Positions 1-9,847 are shown, numbered from the stretch's first letter. The stretch: 64,000 bases of DNA from Narthecium ossifragum (GCA_963920575.1 OY986964.1:12274663-12338662); one strand, 5' to 3'. Numbers and translations: made by a program. The notes: generated by a model not told the origin, from the letters alone.

Positions 1-79
1 AAAATGGAGTAAGAAGATGTAATGGAGGAGACATATATCGAAAATTAAGACATACCTCCATTACCTTTAAACCAAATTG

Positions 80-1150
80 TTATCCTCCTTTAAATACCTT
101 GCGCCTCCATTTGTCAATTTTATTTTCTTTTACTCCGAAGGCAGTTAAACAAAGATTTGCAGTTTCTTCTTCTTCTTCTTCTTCGGAGGTGGAGCTCAAG
201 TCACTTTCTTCTTTGACCTTCTTCTTCTTCTTTGAAAATTTCTTGAGCTTTGGACAATCCGACATGTAATGTCTGGGCTTCCTACACTCATAACAAGTAA
301 TTTTATTTAATTAAGAAGATGAGTTTCCTTTTTCACCGTTGGGATTTTTCTTTCCTTGATTCTTGATGATTCGTTGGATTCTTCTTGTGATCTTTTGCAT
401 CTCTTCATCATCATCTTCATCGCTTGAGTCGGATGAATCCTTGTATGTTGACTTGAAAGCAATCGTTTACTTTTTCGTTCTTTCTCCATCATTGCTCCTC
501 TCCATGTTCATCTCATATGTCATGAGAGAACCCATTAGCTCATCAAGGGACAGCTTAGTTAAATCTTTAGCTTCTTCGAATGCTGTCACCTTCGGATCCC
601 ATGTCTTAGGTAGGCACCTAAGGATCTTTTTTACCATCTCATCATTAGAATAGCTTTTACCAAGAGAATCAAGAACATTTATAATATCGGTAAAGCGAGT
701 AAACATCTCATTTATATTCTCATCATCCTTCATAAAGAATAGCTCATAATCATTAACAAGCATGCTAATCTTAGACTCCTTAACTCGGCTTGTTCCCTCA
801 TAAGTAACTTCAAGTTTTTCCCATATCTCCTTAGCCGTTTTACATGCAGAAATTCTATTGAATTCATCAGGGCTAAGGGCACAAAATAGAAAGTTTTTAG
901 CCTTGGCATTTACTTGAAGTTTCCTAAAATCAGCAAAAGTATATTCATTCTTAGCTTTTGGAACTTCTTTTCCCTCAATGTTTTTTTAAGGGATAGAATC
1001 TCCATCTTCTATTATCAACCATGCATCATACTCCATGGATTGAATGAAAATTTCCATTTTGGTTTTCCAATAGGTGTAATTTATTCCATTAAAGTAGGGT
1101 GGCCTATTGGTAGATTGTCCCTCTATGATTTCCATCTTGATTTAGGATCC
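80..1150 (-). pseudogene. Copia gag polyprotein, decayed
   Basis: Gag binds and packages the element RNA into virus-like particles. Reading from about 1150 downwards one sees RPPYFNG and YWK near the N-terminus, a UBN2-type central region (763-467, with KSYSNDEMVKKILRCLP) and a CCHC-like knuckle (CYECRKPRHYMSDC) just before an E/K-rich low-complexity stretch. At least three in-frame stops interrupt it (around 990, 467 and 307), so it is not translatable as one protein. The domain order matches plant Copia gags of the UBN2 plus zf-CCHC type. It lies directly downstream of the PBS and LTR, as expected for the first gene of the element. Confidence 0.85.
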
Positions 1151-1181
1151 TCCAAGGGATGTTACACCACAAAAATAGAGA

Positions 1182-1197
1182 CCTAGCTCTGATACCA
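1182..1197 (-). promoter_or_regulatory. Primer-binding site of Copia element
   Basis: On the minus strand the sequence begins TGGTATCAGAGC, the classic complement of the 3' end of plant initiator-Met tRNA, two bases after the LTR end. It fixes the orientation and the inner edge of the LTR. Confidence 0.9.
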
Positions 1198-1199
1198 AT

Positions 1200-2267
1200 T
1201 GAAGCTCTAAGAGGGGGGGGGGGGTTATCTTAGGCTTTATACGTTAAAATCAATCAAGGAAATCAAAATAGGAGTCTAAATAAACCATATGCTTGCTAAA
1301 GATAAGAGCAGATAATAAACATTTAAACAAGGGATATAAGATGAGAGTTAGAGAGATTGCACCAGATTTATAGTGGTTCGGCAAACCTTGCCTACGTCCA
1401 CTTCACTCAAGGTCCTCCTTGAGGTTCCACTACTTACAAGACCTCTTACAAGTTGTCCACCAAGCTTTCGGGTGCTTGGCAACCTATCCACCAAGCTTAC
1501 GGGTGCTTGGCAACCTTACAATCACTCTAATATCTCTCTAAGATATTTCTCTCAAAGTCTACTTCACACTTGAAGTAGTTTTACAAAGGTTTAGCTCACT
1601 AATAAGAGATAAAAACTTGCTAAAATATGATTACAATAATCCCTTAGCTCCCTCTAAGTCCCAGCCAAGTTTGCTACAACTTCCCTTTTATAGCTGAGCT
1701 TCAAAGCCCTCCAAATAGCCTCCCAACGGCTAGTTTCTGTTCCTGCAACGGCTCTTTAACGGCTCTTTTCTGGGCTCACGGTCGACCGTCGCATCGTCCG
1801 TGACATCGTCCGCCAGGCTTTCCTTGAGCCACGGTCGATCCACCTATCGACTGTAAAGCCTCACGGTCGATCGTCCCATCGACCGTGACATCGTCCGTCA
1901 GGCTCTGTTGCAAAAACCGCTTCCCAGGGTCGATGCACCGATCGACCGTCGCTCCTTTGAGCCATGTCACATAGGCCACGGTCGATCGGTCCATCGACCG
2001 TCAGCCTATTTTCCCTTGAACAACTTCCGCGGTCGATTCACGCATCAACCGCCATTCCCTATGGTCGATCCATGCATCGTCCGTCGCATCGACCGTCTGT
2101 ACAAAAACTCACTAAATATGATTTTAATGCTTTCCAAATTAAAGGATAATAATATTAAATCATTATTTTATAATCAAACATATATTGACATCATCAAAAC
2201 AATATTCGGGCTAACAGAGACATCTATTCTTATCTTTATTTTGTTCTTTCGACATTTTGATGTATCA
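1200..2267 (-). repeat. LTR of Copia element (about 1.07 kb)
   Basis: On the minus strand it runs from TGATACATCAAAATG (2267) to ...CTTAGAGCTTCA (1200), with TG/CA ends and a PBS two bases away. A run of 12 G lies at 1213-1224. The segment 1776-2101 carries a dense cluster of short palindromes listed separately. The outer end at 2267 is chosen from the TGAT start; no second LTR is in the window to confirm it. Confidence 0.75.
1776..2101. repeat. Cluster of GTCGAYCG palindromic repeats inside Copia LTR
   Basis: About a dozen copies of ACGGTCGAYCGT-like words and their half-sites (GGTCGATC, ATCGACCGT, CATCGTCCGT) are spaced 15-40 bp apart on both strands over 325 bp. The region is far more GC-rich than the rest of the LTR. 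The repeats are palindromic and imperfect rather than a simple head-to-tail array. Confidence 0.8.
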
Positions 2268-2435
2268 ACTGACATAAACTCCTTTTAATCTTCAGTCCGC
2301 TCCTTTAGTGACACCAAGGGAGGAATTCGGGACACGGGTTGAGGAGTCTATGATTGCTTCCTCTTCAAAAACTTTAACAGCTGATCGTGGAAAGGGTGTT
2401 GAAGAAGCCTCTCCAGAGGCCCATGGTGATGGCAT
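2268..2435. other. Unassigned 168-bp segment between two LTRs
   Basis: An open frame on the plus strand (from about 2308) continues into the neighbouring LTR fragment, but no domain is recognisable. It may be remnant coding sequence of an older element. No promoter or RNA gene is seen. Confidence 0.4.
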
Positions 2436-4279
2436 GCACCTGCAAAATGCAGCCCGGGTAGGAGTCAGCACTAAACTCAGTAGGGTTCTACACTACGACA
2501 CACAGAAAGGAGGGAGCGCAACAGTGTCGCCCCTAAGTTAGGCCTAGGTGTGCTACGGGGTCCCATAACCCCACCAGTGTGTCTAGGTATCCAACCATGG
2601 TCACCCTAACGAACTGGGCCCATCTCGAAAACACCTAGTACAGCAAGACGAAGACACTACTGGGCAGGACAAGTCTCTGCCAGTAGGCACACCCTATGCC
2701 CAAAGATGAAACCACGACACTGACCCTAAGCACCTGGCTCGAGGCCGACATGACCTTTAAATCATCAATCAACATGTATTCAAGTCATCTAAGCTTATCA
2801 TCGATATTGACTGAATACTACCATCCAACCTGAATCTTGCTACCCGCCACGGTCCTAGAGCTAAATCCGAGCTATCCGAAAGCCTCGGATCGACGATCAA
2901 CCCATCGCCCACGCCCTATCCTTATGCATCTAATGCACAAACAGAATGCATGCCATGATCATGCCCGGGTAAGAAGTAAGCATGCAACTGTATGATAAAA
3001 TAACACACAAGTCCAACTGGATCGATGCAGCTATACTACCGACCGCTGTCAGCCAATCCACAGCGGGTCCCGGTATTATGACGGTACCGTGACCGTCAAC
3101 CGTGGACCCCTGCAACGGGCAGCAACCTCGAAAACTCATATGAACATATAATACAATATTATAAGTTTAGAATATATAACATTATATAAACGTCAAATTC
3201 CCTAATTAGGGGCTAACCAACCTCGTCGATCCGACGTCCAAATGACCTCAGATTCGAGATCCTACTTAGAAACCCATAGATAAACAAGCTGGGATCAACA
3301 TATCCAAAAGCAGCAAACATCTGACGGCTCGATTACCAGGAAAACACTAATCAAAACCATTAATCTCACTAATTACCACTAATTGGTTCAACACAGCCCA
3401 TCCGTAAGAAATTCATAACAATTCATAGGAAACTCAAACAATTATGAAACCTATTGGGTCGGAGAGTAGACTCAAAGATCTAGAACTCTCATGTTTATCA
3501 TAAATCACGATCATACATGTACAGACCGAAAAACATGTCGTAAGCCGGCTGTTTTTCAAGAACAGAGAAACCGTAAAATCCGAGTTTCAACATGTTAAAA
3601 TCCTACTAAAAACTCAATTAAATCATATGAAACTTAAAACAGTAATTAAGTTAAGCAAGAGGCACACAGCAACACCAATAACACATAGATCTACCGGCTA
3701 GATCAAGAGAAAACCCCTAAACAAACTCAAGTCGGTAGAAACCTACCAGACACATAAAGCTTGGCCGAAACCCCATTATACGAGCACCAAACCGGCTTCA
3801 AACCAAGCTAAGGATCTTCCTCTCGCTTCCATGAATCCAACGAGCCATCAAGCAGTCAAAAAGATGGCCGGAGGAGGGAGAACGAAGGGGAAGAAGAATA
3901 GAAACAAACCAGAAAAACAAGGGAGGTCTCAGGCTATTTATAGGCTCGTGTCTGATCGATCGGACTGGGCCAGGTTAAGTCGGTTCGCGTCCTTATCCGG
4001 ACACGTCGGCCGCGCCAACCACCGACACAGGTCCGATCGATCGCTCCCAGCTGCCCTAAAAACATGCTTCTCCGCGCCCGAGCTTGGATCCTTCGATCCC
4101 AAGCCCGCCTAAGGTTCTAGCAAACACATAAATCAAACATAGGGGTTGTGTGTGCACCACGCGGGTGTGAAACAAACCGACAAGACGTAATTTATCAAAT
4201 TGCCCTTGCGGTCCACAACGAGCCACAGACCCGACCCAAACGGTCGACCCAAGAGTAGAGGGACATGCAGGTCCTCACA
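2436..4279 (-). repeat. LTR-1 of the TGTGAGGACC family, 3'-truncated
   Basis: Read on the minus strand it starts at 4279 with TGTGAGGACC and contains the family landmarks: a phrase equivalent to CAAGGGCAATTTG, a GATCGATC-bearing segment near 3955-4040, and a TTTTGCAGGTGC stretch. It stops right after that stretch at about 2436, lacking the terminal GGGGCGCGACA end seen in the copies at 23191-25717 and 42061-44517. It is therefore a truncated copy. Sequence resembling a MED26 intron begins immediately after its 5' end. Confidence 0.85.
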
Positions 4280-4342
4280 CTAATCGTTTAAGTTTCTTGA
4301 ATTATCTCGACTGTTTAGATAACTGAAAAACTAGTTCCTATC
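4280..4342 (+). pseudogene. Second copy of MED26 exon-3 end and intron start
   Basis: Positions 4289-4342 are nearly identical to 8674-8727, the start of the intron after the third visible exon of the MED26-like locus (shared words AAGTTTCTTGAATT, GACTGTTTAG, AACTGAAAAACT, GTTCCTATC). The few bases before (CTAATCG) resemble the exon end at 8661. This is a duplicated host fragment caught between an LTR and a Reina-like element. Confidence 0.7.
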
Positions 4343-4348
4343 AGAAGC

Positions 4349-4901
4349 TGATAGGAATCCAGGAGTGGGTTGAGCCAGAGGGCCGAGCCACGTCATGAGT
4401 AGTTTGGAGTCATGTCATAGGATCAGTCAGTCATTGGGGTCATATTTGTTTTAGTCAATTAGGAGTTGTGATTGAGTCAAGTGTAGTTATATTGATTTAG
4501 GTTGGGTGTGAGCCCGAGTCGGATTGGATATGAGCCATTCGTTATATTGATTTATATTGTTAGTCGGATTGATTTATATTGTTAGTCGGATTGGATATGA
4601 GCCATTCGTTAGACGGCTACACATCCAACGGCTATGATGTTATCTAGGTATTTGAGAGTCCTAGGGTTTCTATATGCCTCTCTATAAATAGAAGGCAAAA
4701 TTCTGTAGTCCAGGCATTCAGAGAATTAATAAAGCTATTGAGGGGTTCTTCAAGCCATCAAGTGGAAATAGGGGTTTATCCAGCCATTAATTGGATACAA
4801 GGGGCGTCCTCGGCCATCAATCGAGGATTATCGTCTTCTTCTCTATCTTCCTTCCACCATCAACGACCTGGTGAGATCTCCCCAGATCCATGATCTCATC
4901 A
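4349..4901 (+). repeat. 5' LTR (553 bp) of Reina-like element with TATA box
   Basis: It runs from TGATAGG at 4349 to ...TCTCATCA at 4901. A TATA box (TATAAATA, 4683-4690) is followed about 40 bp later by AATAAA-like words, giving a U3-R-U5 layout. A direct duplication of TATTGATTTATATTGTTAG lies at about 4540-4590. The PBS starts two bases after the LTR end. Confidence 0.85.
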
Positions 4902-4903
4902 AT

Positions 4904-4919
4904 TGGTATCAGAACCTTG
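4904..4919 (+). promoter_or_regulatory. Primer-binding site (iMet type)
   Basis: TGGTATCAGAACCTTG immediately after the LTR resembles the complement of the initiator-Met tRNA 3' end, with divergence after position 10. Confidence 0.8.
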
Positions 4920-4967
4920 GTTCTCGGCACCATGGCATATTTAAGAGAAGAAAAGTGATTTCAGGCG

Positions 4968-5465
4968 TTGGAACATGGGTCAGAGGATATCAAAGAGACC
5001 CTCGTAGACCTATGGGTGTCGGCACAGAAAACAACCACCATGTTTGAAGAGCATCATGAAGTCATGGAGACTAAATTCAACAGTTTGGAAGGGGTCATGC
5101 GAGACCTGGCACAGGACTTGGGCAATCAAATTGCAGCGCTGACAGCTAGGATTGACGGCGCGGCAGGGGAGTCCTTGGCAAACCCTAAAAGCCAGGTAAA
5201 TCCTGATCCTCCATCCACTATCTCATTAGATCCATACCCTCGATCTTCTCAAATCCTGCGGCCTTCCTTATCCCTTATTAATCCTAACCCAACATCCACC
5301 ATTAGATCAAGTCCCTCCCTTAATCATGATAAGCCACTAATTAACCTTCCTATATCACCGCATGATCACAACACTCCATCACATTTACTGAACACTTTCT
5401 CATCCCCACCGTTGGATCAAGGAGATTGCATTAGATCCAACAAAATTATTCTTTATTCTTTATAA
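4968..5465 (+). CDS. Gag N-terminal part, truncated (165 aa)
   Basis: The predicted protein begins with a helical region rich in E, Q and L (residues 1-65, including FEEHHEVMETKFNSLEG), the sort of coiled coil found before the Retrotrans_gag domain of plant gypsy gags. It then becomes a P/S/N-rich linker. The gag core and zinc knuckle are absent because the element is cut short. An alternative upstream ATG lies at 4932, but its frame closes at once. The assignment comes mainly from position just after LTR and PBS. Confidence 0.6.
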   Translation: MEHGSEDIKETLVDLWVSAQKTTTMFEEHHEVMETKFNSLEGVMRDLAQDLGNQIAALTARIDGAAGESLANPKSQVNPDPPSTISLDPYPRSSQILRPSLSLINPNPTSTIRSSPSLNHDKPLINLPISPHDHNTPSHLLNTFSSPPLDQGDCIRSNKIILYSL

Positions 5466-5747
5466 ATCCAAAATAAGCCAAATTTATGTAAAGGAAAAGT
5501 AAGCAAATGAATCTAAACAAGAGTCCAATCTAATAGAAAAGAAAGAGAACATAATATATATAACCTAATAAGAGACCATATATATCGCCTCCGCCGATCA
5601 TGGTCATTATCATCGGGCGCGAGATATCCTCAACTCAATCGAGCTATATCGCCCGTTGGGATGGTCTTTGATGAAGATGTTGCAGCAGCCAAAATCCGAA
5701 AGGGCGTTGTGAACGGTGCCGGTGAAGGTGCCTCAGAAACGATACTC
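5466..5747. other. AT-rich unannotated stretch
   Basis: No recognisable coding or repeat feature is seen. If the minus-strand exon at 5748-6152 is real, this would be the start of its first intron. Confidence 0.4.
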
Positions 5748-6152
5748 ACCATCGCCGTCGCAATGGATCAAGCAGAATCGCCCACGCTGAAAGCCGCCGC
5801 CATCGTAACTAATCCAGACATCCGAAAATGCATCTTCTGCAGGTCGAGAAAGTGTGTCGAAAAAGTCGAGAGCCCGAAAAATCCGATCGAGCATGAAATT
5901 AACCCGAAGGATGATTTTAGAATCATCATGGTCGAAAGGTTGAATTGAAACCATGTGGAAGATAGGAGTGCCAGATAGGAAGAAGGCCTCCTTGTTGATG
6001 AGCAAATAACCCACGTAGTCTGTGACGTATGTGTAAGTACTGACGATGACGCGGTCTTGCACAGAGATCGACCGATTTCGGGAGGGCATACGGATGGAAA
6101 TACGGATATTAGAAGGTGGAGGGATGGAATAATCGAGAAGATCGTCCTCCAT
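5748..6152 (-). CDS. Unrecognised host-like first exon
   Basis: An ATG at 6152 opens a frame of about 135 residues (start MEDDLLDYSIPPPSN; later IFHMVSIQPFDHDDSK). Near its end the codons read into G|GTGAGTATCG, a good plant 5' splice site at about 5748, so the exon probably continues elsewhere after an intron. Upstream on the same strand are a ~75-nt A/C-rich leader and a TATA-like box at 6238-6249. I do not recognise a family. The downstream exons would fall in the region disrupted by the Reina-like element, so the gene may be broken. A plus-strand frame overlaps it (5661-5948) but has no supporting signals. Confidence 0.4.
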
Positions 6153-6237
6153 CGAACTTGTGTTTTTTTTTGTTCGAGAGAGATACTAGAAAGCAGATTT
6201 AGGTAGCTACGGGAGAAGATACAACCCTAGAGATGTG

Positions 6238-6249
6238 TATAATATATAT
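6238..6249 (-). promoter_or_regulatory. Putative TATA box of the 5748-6152 gene
   Basis: On the minus strand GATATATATTAT lies about 90 bp upstream of the ATG. The hAT element's target site (6260-6267) begins about 10 bp further upstream, so the transposon abuts this core promoter. Confidence 0.4.
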
Positions 6250-6267
6250 CTTTATGGTAGGGATACG

Positions 6268-7810
6268 TAGGGGTGAGAATTCGGTTCTCGGTTCGGTTCT
6301 CGGTCCAGAACTGAAGAACCGAAATTTCTTCGGTTCAGTTTTTTGAGAACCGAACCGAACCGAAGTTACATGAGAACCGAACCGAACTGAACCTAAATTT
6401 TTGGTTCCAAATTATTTAAAACCGAACCGAACCGAACCAAACTATGTAAAGAACCGAACCAAACTATGTAAAGAACTGAACCGAACCAAAAATTTCGGTT
6501 CCAGAACCGAACCAAAATTTGCGGTTCCGGAACCAAACTATGGTAAAATAGTCTCTACCACCACCACCTACGTAGCAACCCATCGCCAGCTCCACCTTAT
6601 CCGACGAAGCACTCCAACTCCGGCCATCTCCTTCCCCTATCCTAAGTTCTCACTCCTCCGACCACCACCCAACCATCGGAGGATCTTGGGGGTCGAGCTC
6701 CGGACGGCGTCGGAGCTCCGAGGGAGAGGGAGGTCGTCCGGTTCGGCGGCGAGGCGAGGTCGGAATGTGGTGAGCTCGCCGTGGGTAGCGGGGATCGGGT
6801 GCGGGGTGGGTCGCCGGGTTCGATGGAGGCGATGGGTTCCCAGCGATCTACCCCATGTGCTTGAACGCATAGCATAGGGGATTCCGATGAGGATCATGGA
6901 GGTCGAGCTCGGGATGGCGTCGGAGCTCCGAGGGAGAGGGAAGTCGTCCGGTTCGGTGGCGAGGCGAGGTCGGAATGGGGTGAGCTCACCATGGGCAGCG
7001 GGGATCGGGTGCGGGGTGGGTCGCTGGGTTCAATGGAGGCGATGGGTTCCCAGCGATCCACCCCATGTGCTTGAACGCATAGTATAGGGGATTCCGATGA
7101 GGATCTTGGAGGTCGAGCTCGGGATGGCGTCGGAGCTCCGAGGGAGAGGGAGGTCGTCCGGTTCGGCGGCGAGGCGAGGTCGGAATGGGGTGAGCTCGCC
7201 GTGGGCAGTGGGGATCGGGTGTGGGGTGGGTCGCCGGGTTCGATGGAGGCGATGGGTTCCCAGCGATCCACCCCATGTGCTTGACACGCATAGCATAGGG
7301 GATTCCGATGAGGATCTTGGAGGTCGAGCTCGGGACGGCGTCGGAGCTCCGAGGGAGAGGGAGGTCGCCCGGTTCGGCGGCGAGGCGAGGTCGGAATGGG
7401 GTGAGCTCGCCGTGGGCAGCGGGGATCGAGTGCGGGGTGGGTCGCTGGGTTCGATGGAGGCGATGGGTTCCCAGCGATCCACCCCATGTGCTTGAATGCA
7501 TAGAATAGGGGAGGCCAAGGAGGCAAGGACCGACTGAGTGGCTGAGTGCTGACCGGGTTAGCCAATATGGAGAATTGGACAGCCGCTTAGTTAGACTGGC
7601 TGAGGCTTAGACCATAAACCTATATAAAAAGTTCGGTTCTTCGGTTCTGACCCGAACCGAATCGAATTTTTTTTAAAGAACCAAACCCGAACTTTTCATA
7701 CATGCAAAGAACCGAACCGAACCGAAAAATCGAAAAAACCGAACCGAATGGACCGAACTTATTCGGTTCGGTTCAGTTCTTCGGGTTCGGTTCGGTTCTG
7801 CTCACCCCTA
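6268..7810. mobile_element. Non-autonomous hAT element, 1543 bp, 8-bp TSD
   Basis: The ends are TAGGGGTGAG... (6268) and ...CTCACCCCTA (7810), flanked by the perfect 8-bp duplication GGGATACG (6260-6267 and 7811-7818), diagnostic of hAT. The subterminal regions (about 6280-6530 and 7630-7800) are packed with GGTTCGGTTC/GAACCGAACC words in both orientations, likely transposase binding sites. No transposase is encoded. The centre is a GC-rich four-copy array of about 210 bp (separate entry). Long open frames across the array arise because the unit length is a multiple of three. Confidence 0.93.
6679..7511 (+). repeat. Four tandem copies of a ~210-bp unit inside hAT
   Basis: Units begin at 6679, 6889, 7099 and 7310 with GAGGATC followed by TTGG or ATGG and GGTCGAGCTC; periods are 210, 210 and 211 bp. 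The copies differ at only a few positions. The unit is GC-rich and open in several frames. It could be amplified captured host sequence; no domain is recognised. Confidence 0.95.
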
Positions 7811-7979
7811 GGGATACGTTCCGCAATATCCCAGTCGTACATCTAGTCCGGATAGCATTCGTACCTAGGAGTCCTTCTGACTTCTAATCAGGTCAAGTAG
7901 CTGGTCGAGCCAAGGGGAGTCTGATTTGGATTTAGACTTGTAGGATAACAAGAAGAGCATGGTGGTCGGGTGAAGTGGG

Positions 7980-8671
7980 ATGGAGGAGGGGAGAAAGGAG
8001 AGCTGGGTGGGCAGTAGCAATGACGTGGATGATTCTGAATTGAATTGGATGATTGGCAACTATAGCTACGATGAGGCCGAGGCTCTTACAGAGGAGATGG
8101 AAGAACAGAGCCAGATTGTTGAAGACGTTTTCAGGATCAAGGACCTGCTCTCCAACGAAGACGAGGTCTGTCTCGTCTCTTTCTTGTACTTTGGTTTGGA
8201 TTTTTTGTCTTCTTGGCGATTGATTCATGGCTCTGTGTTCCTTTTTTTTTTGCATTCTTCTGATGAATTGAAGTCCCGGCAATTGAATTTCCTATAAACT
8301 AGTTTCTTAGGAAATGGAGAGATGATAGTTGTGATCTTGAGAAGGATTGTGAGTTTATAATCAGGGTTTTGATCCTCAATTCTTATCACTTTTGCGGTCG
8401 AGCAACGTCTTGCTCAGATCGTTGAGAAGGCTGCAGCTCATGAGGCTCTCTATGGAGACTTTGAAGGTACTGTGCTCTTGTGAATTCTTGTTGTCTATAC
8501 ATCTACTGGGTAGAACTTGTTATATACTGGACAACAGAAGTCTACTTGGGTAGCAAACATTGATGTCAACTATGGCATGTCTTCTTAGGCCACTGAGATT
8601 GGAAAGGCTATGAATGGCTTAAGGAAACACAACTCAAAGGACATTCGCCAACTTGTGCGGACTCTCATCGA
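7980..8671 (+). pseudogene. MED26-like (TFIIS N-terminal domain) gene fragment
   Basis: Three exon-like blocks match plant Mediator subunit 26 / TFIIS N-domain proteins, which help Mediator contact elongation factors in the nucleus. Block 1 (7980-8165) contains NYSYDEAEALTEEMEEQSQ and VFRIKDLL and ends at a GAG|GTCTGT donor. Block 2 (8403-8466) reads NVLLRSLRRLQLMRLSMETLK before GTACTG. Block 3 (8589-8671) reads ATEIGKAMNGLRKHNSK and ends at GA|GTAAGT. Block 1 ends in phase 0 while block 2 needs two preceding bases, so the frames do not join cleanly, and stops lie just upstream of 7980. The N-terminal exons and everything after block 3 were not found. The hAT at 6268 and the LINE at 9008 flank it. 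Likely a broken gene; a functional gene with misread splice sites is less likely. Confidence 0.7.
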
Positions 8672-8989
8672 GTAAGTTTCTTGAATTTTATCAGACTGTT
8701 TAGGTAACTGAAAAACTGGTTCCTATCTTGAGGTTGACTGAGTTATGGTTGAGATTCTTCATGGTTGCAAGAGTTTCATGCGTTATTGTTGCCGCAAAAC
8801 TCAGCCCATTGTGGTTTTCTTTATTTTTTTCTTTGAATCCATAGTCCATTGTTTTAGGATCATTTTTATTCTTAAGATGACTTGCTTTAAGTATTGATAA
8901 AATCGCTGCTTTTCTGTGTAGAAACTTGTTTCGACAATCATAAATGTACCTCGACTTATGTAAATGTGTCTGGAGGGGGGCGTTAATAG
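8672..8989 (+). other. Intron of MED26-like locus
   Basis: It starts with GTAAGTTTC at 8672. The first 54 bases recur at 4289-4342. The sequence is T-rich and carries no other feature. The LINE at 9008-15886 is inserted in it. Confidence 0.6.
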
Positions 8990-9089
8990 GAGAACTTTGT
9001 GGGCTTTTTTTTTTTATTAGATGAGCCTAAAAGGCTTGGAAACTAGGATACAGTAAGCCAAGGTCTACAAGCCTGGACGAGCACACGAA

Positions 9090-9584
9090 CTAACGAAAAT
9101 CACATTCCGAGGCCCCGAAGGTGAAAGGATCACCTCCTAGCTTCTCTTCAGCCAAGAGGATCGCATTGAAGTCACCTACAACCAAATGAGGAAGATTCAA
9201 GAATACAGCTTTAGATAGAACCTCCCACAAATCCTTCCTCTCTGTTACACTTCTAGCACCATTCACAACAGACAGAGGCCATTGTCCAACACCAGGAATA
9301 GAGACAACCCCGTGAATTGCCTGGCATGAGAAATATGAGAAAGAGACCCACTCAAAACTAGCCAGCCAGACTGCAACAATACCCCCTTTCCTCCCTGCAG
9401 CCGGCAAAACAAAACATCCATATCGAGCACCCAACTGCCTCCGGACTTCTGCTACACCATTCTCCCACACCAGGACGTCAATAAGGAAGACAAAGCCCGG
9501 AAAGTGCTCTCTGAAAAGCCACCGACAAGACCTAACCACCCTTGTCACCCCCGCACCCCTGCAATTCCAAACAACCAGCTTCAT
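9090..9584 (-). CDS. LINE-B ORF2, endonuclease part only
   Basis: The 164-residue frame opens MKLVVWNCRG, the standard start of a plant L1 ORF2 apurinic-like endonuclease, which nicks target DNA at T/A-rich sites. Near the C-terminus LVVGDFNAIL is the conserved GDFN catalytic motif. The frame ends at about residue 164, where the sequence switches to 3' UTR, so the reverse transcriptase is missing. It overlaps the end of ORF1 by 4 bp, as in LINE-A in this window. Confidence 0.85.
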   Translation of the reverse strand: MKLVVWNCRGAGVTRVVRSCRWLFREHFPGFVFLIDVLVWENGVAEVRRQLGARYGCFVLPAAGRKGGIVAVWLASFEWVSFSYFSCQAIHGVVSIPGVGQWPLSVVNGARSVTERKDLWEVLSKAVFLNLPHLVVGDFNAILLAEEKLGGDPFTFGASECDFR

Positions 9585-9847
9585 AAGAAAACGTCTAGCT
9601 CATCTAGATGCTCGTCCAGCAAGGATTCATCATCCTCCTCCAGCGCATCTACAGCTAGGCCATCAACTTCCTCACCCTCCTCATCCAATTCTGCGAATTT
9701 GTTTGCCATACACACAGGAGATTCAGAGCGAAGGGCCGCATCCAGCTTGCCAACTGCATCAATATGAAGCTTATGCCACAACTCCCCTGCATCGCCAGAT
9801 AAGGAAGCTCTAAGAGCTTTCCTACTTTCAGAAAGGTTAGTACCCAC
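9581..9847 (-). CDS. LINE-B ORF1, C-terminal part
   Basis: This frame ends 4 bp into the start of ORF2 and is very acidic near its end (LDEEGEEVDG, LEEDDESLLDEHLDELD). LINE-A in this window has the same type of acidic ORF1 tail just before ORF2. Its upstream portion is cut off by the LTR inserted at 9876. Confidence 0.6.
   Translation of the reverse strand: MGTNLSESRKALRASLSGDAGELWHKLHIDAVGKLDAALRSESPVCMANKFAELDEEGEEVDGLAVDALEEDDESLLDEHLDELDVFL

Larger units (their letters stand above)
1..2267 (-). mobile_element. Copia LTR retrotransposon, 5' part (LTR, PBS, gag)
   Basis: Reading on the minus strand there is an LTR (2267 to 1200), a primer-binding site and then a decayed Copia-type gag that runs off the left edge of the window. 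The gag start has the plant Copia signature RPPYFNG followed by a YWK motif, and its end has a zinc knuckle, which fits the SIRE/Maximus-like group. Only the 5' part is in view, so it cannot be said whether pol survives outside the window. Lineage assignment is inference from gag; order LTR-PBS-gag is seen directly. Confidence 0.85.
4349..5465 (+). mobile_element. Reina-like gypsy retrotransposon, 5' fragment
   Basis: It comprises a complete 5' LTR (4349-4901), a PBS beginning TGGTATCAGAACC (4904) and a gag start. Pol and the 3' LTR are missing; the homology fades at about 5465. Chromovirus (Reina-like) assignment rests on the short LTR, the PBS and the coiled-coil N-terminal gag style, and is moderate. 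Confidence 0.75.

Noticed and set aside
1182..1197. tRNA gene
   Set aside because: Only the tRNA 3'-end complement (PBS) is present, with no cloverleaf.
6894..7565. Long overlapping minus-strand frames (223, 171 and 162 codons)
   Set aside because: They come from the 210-bp tandem unit, a multiple of three and GC-rich, inside an hAT element; several frames are open at once and no domain is seen.
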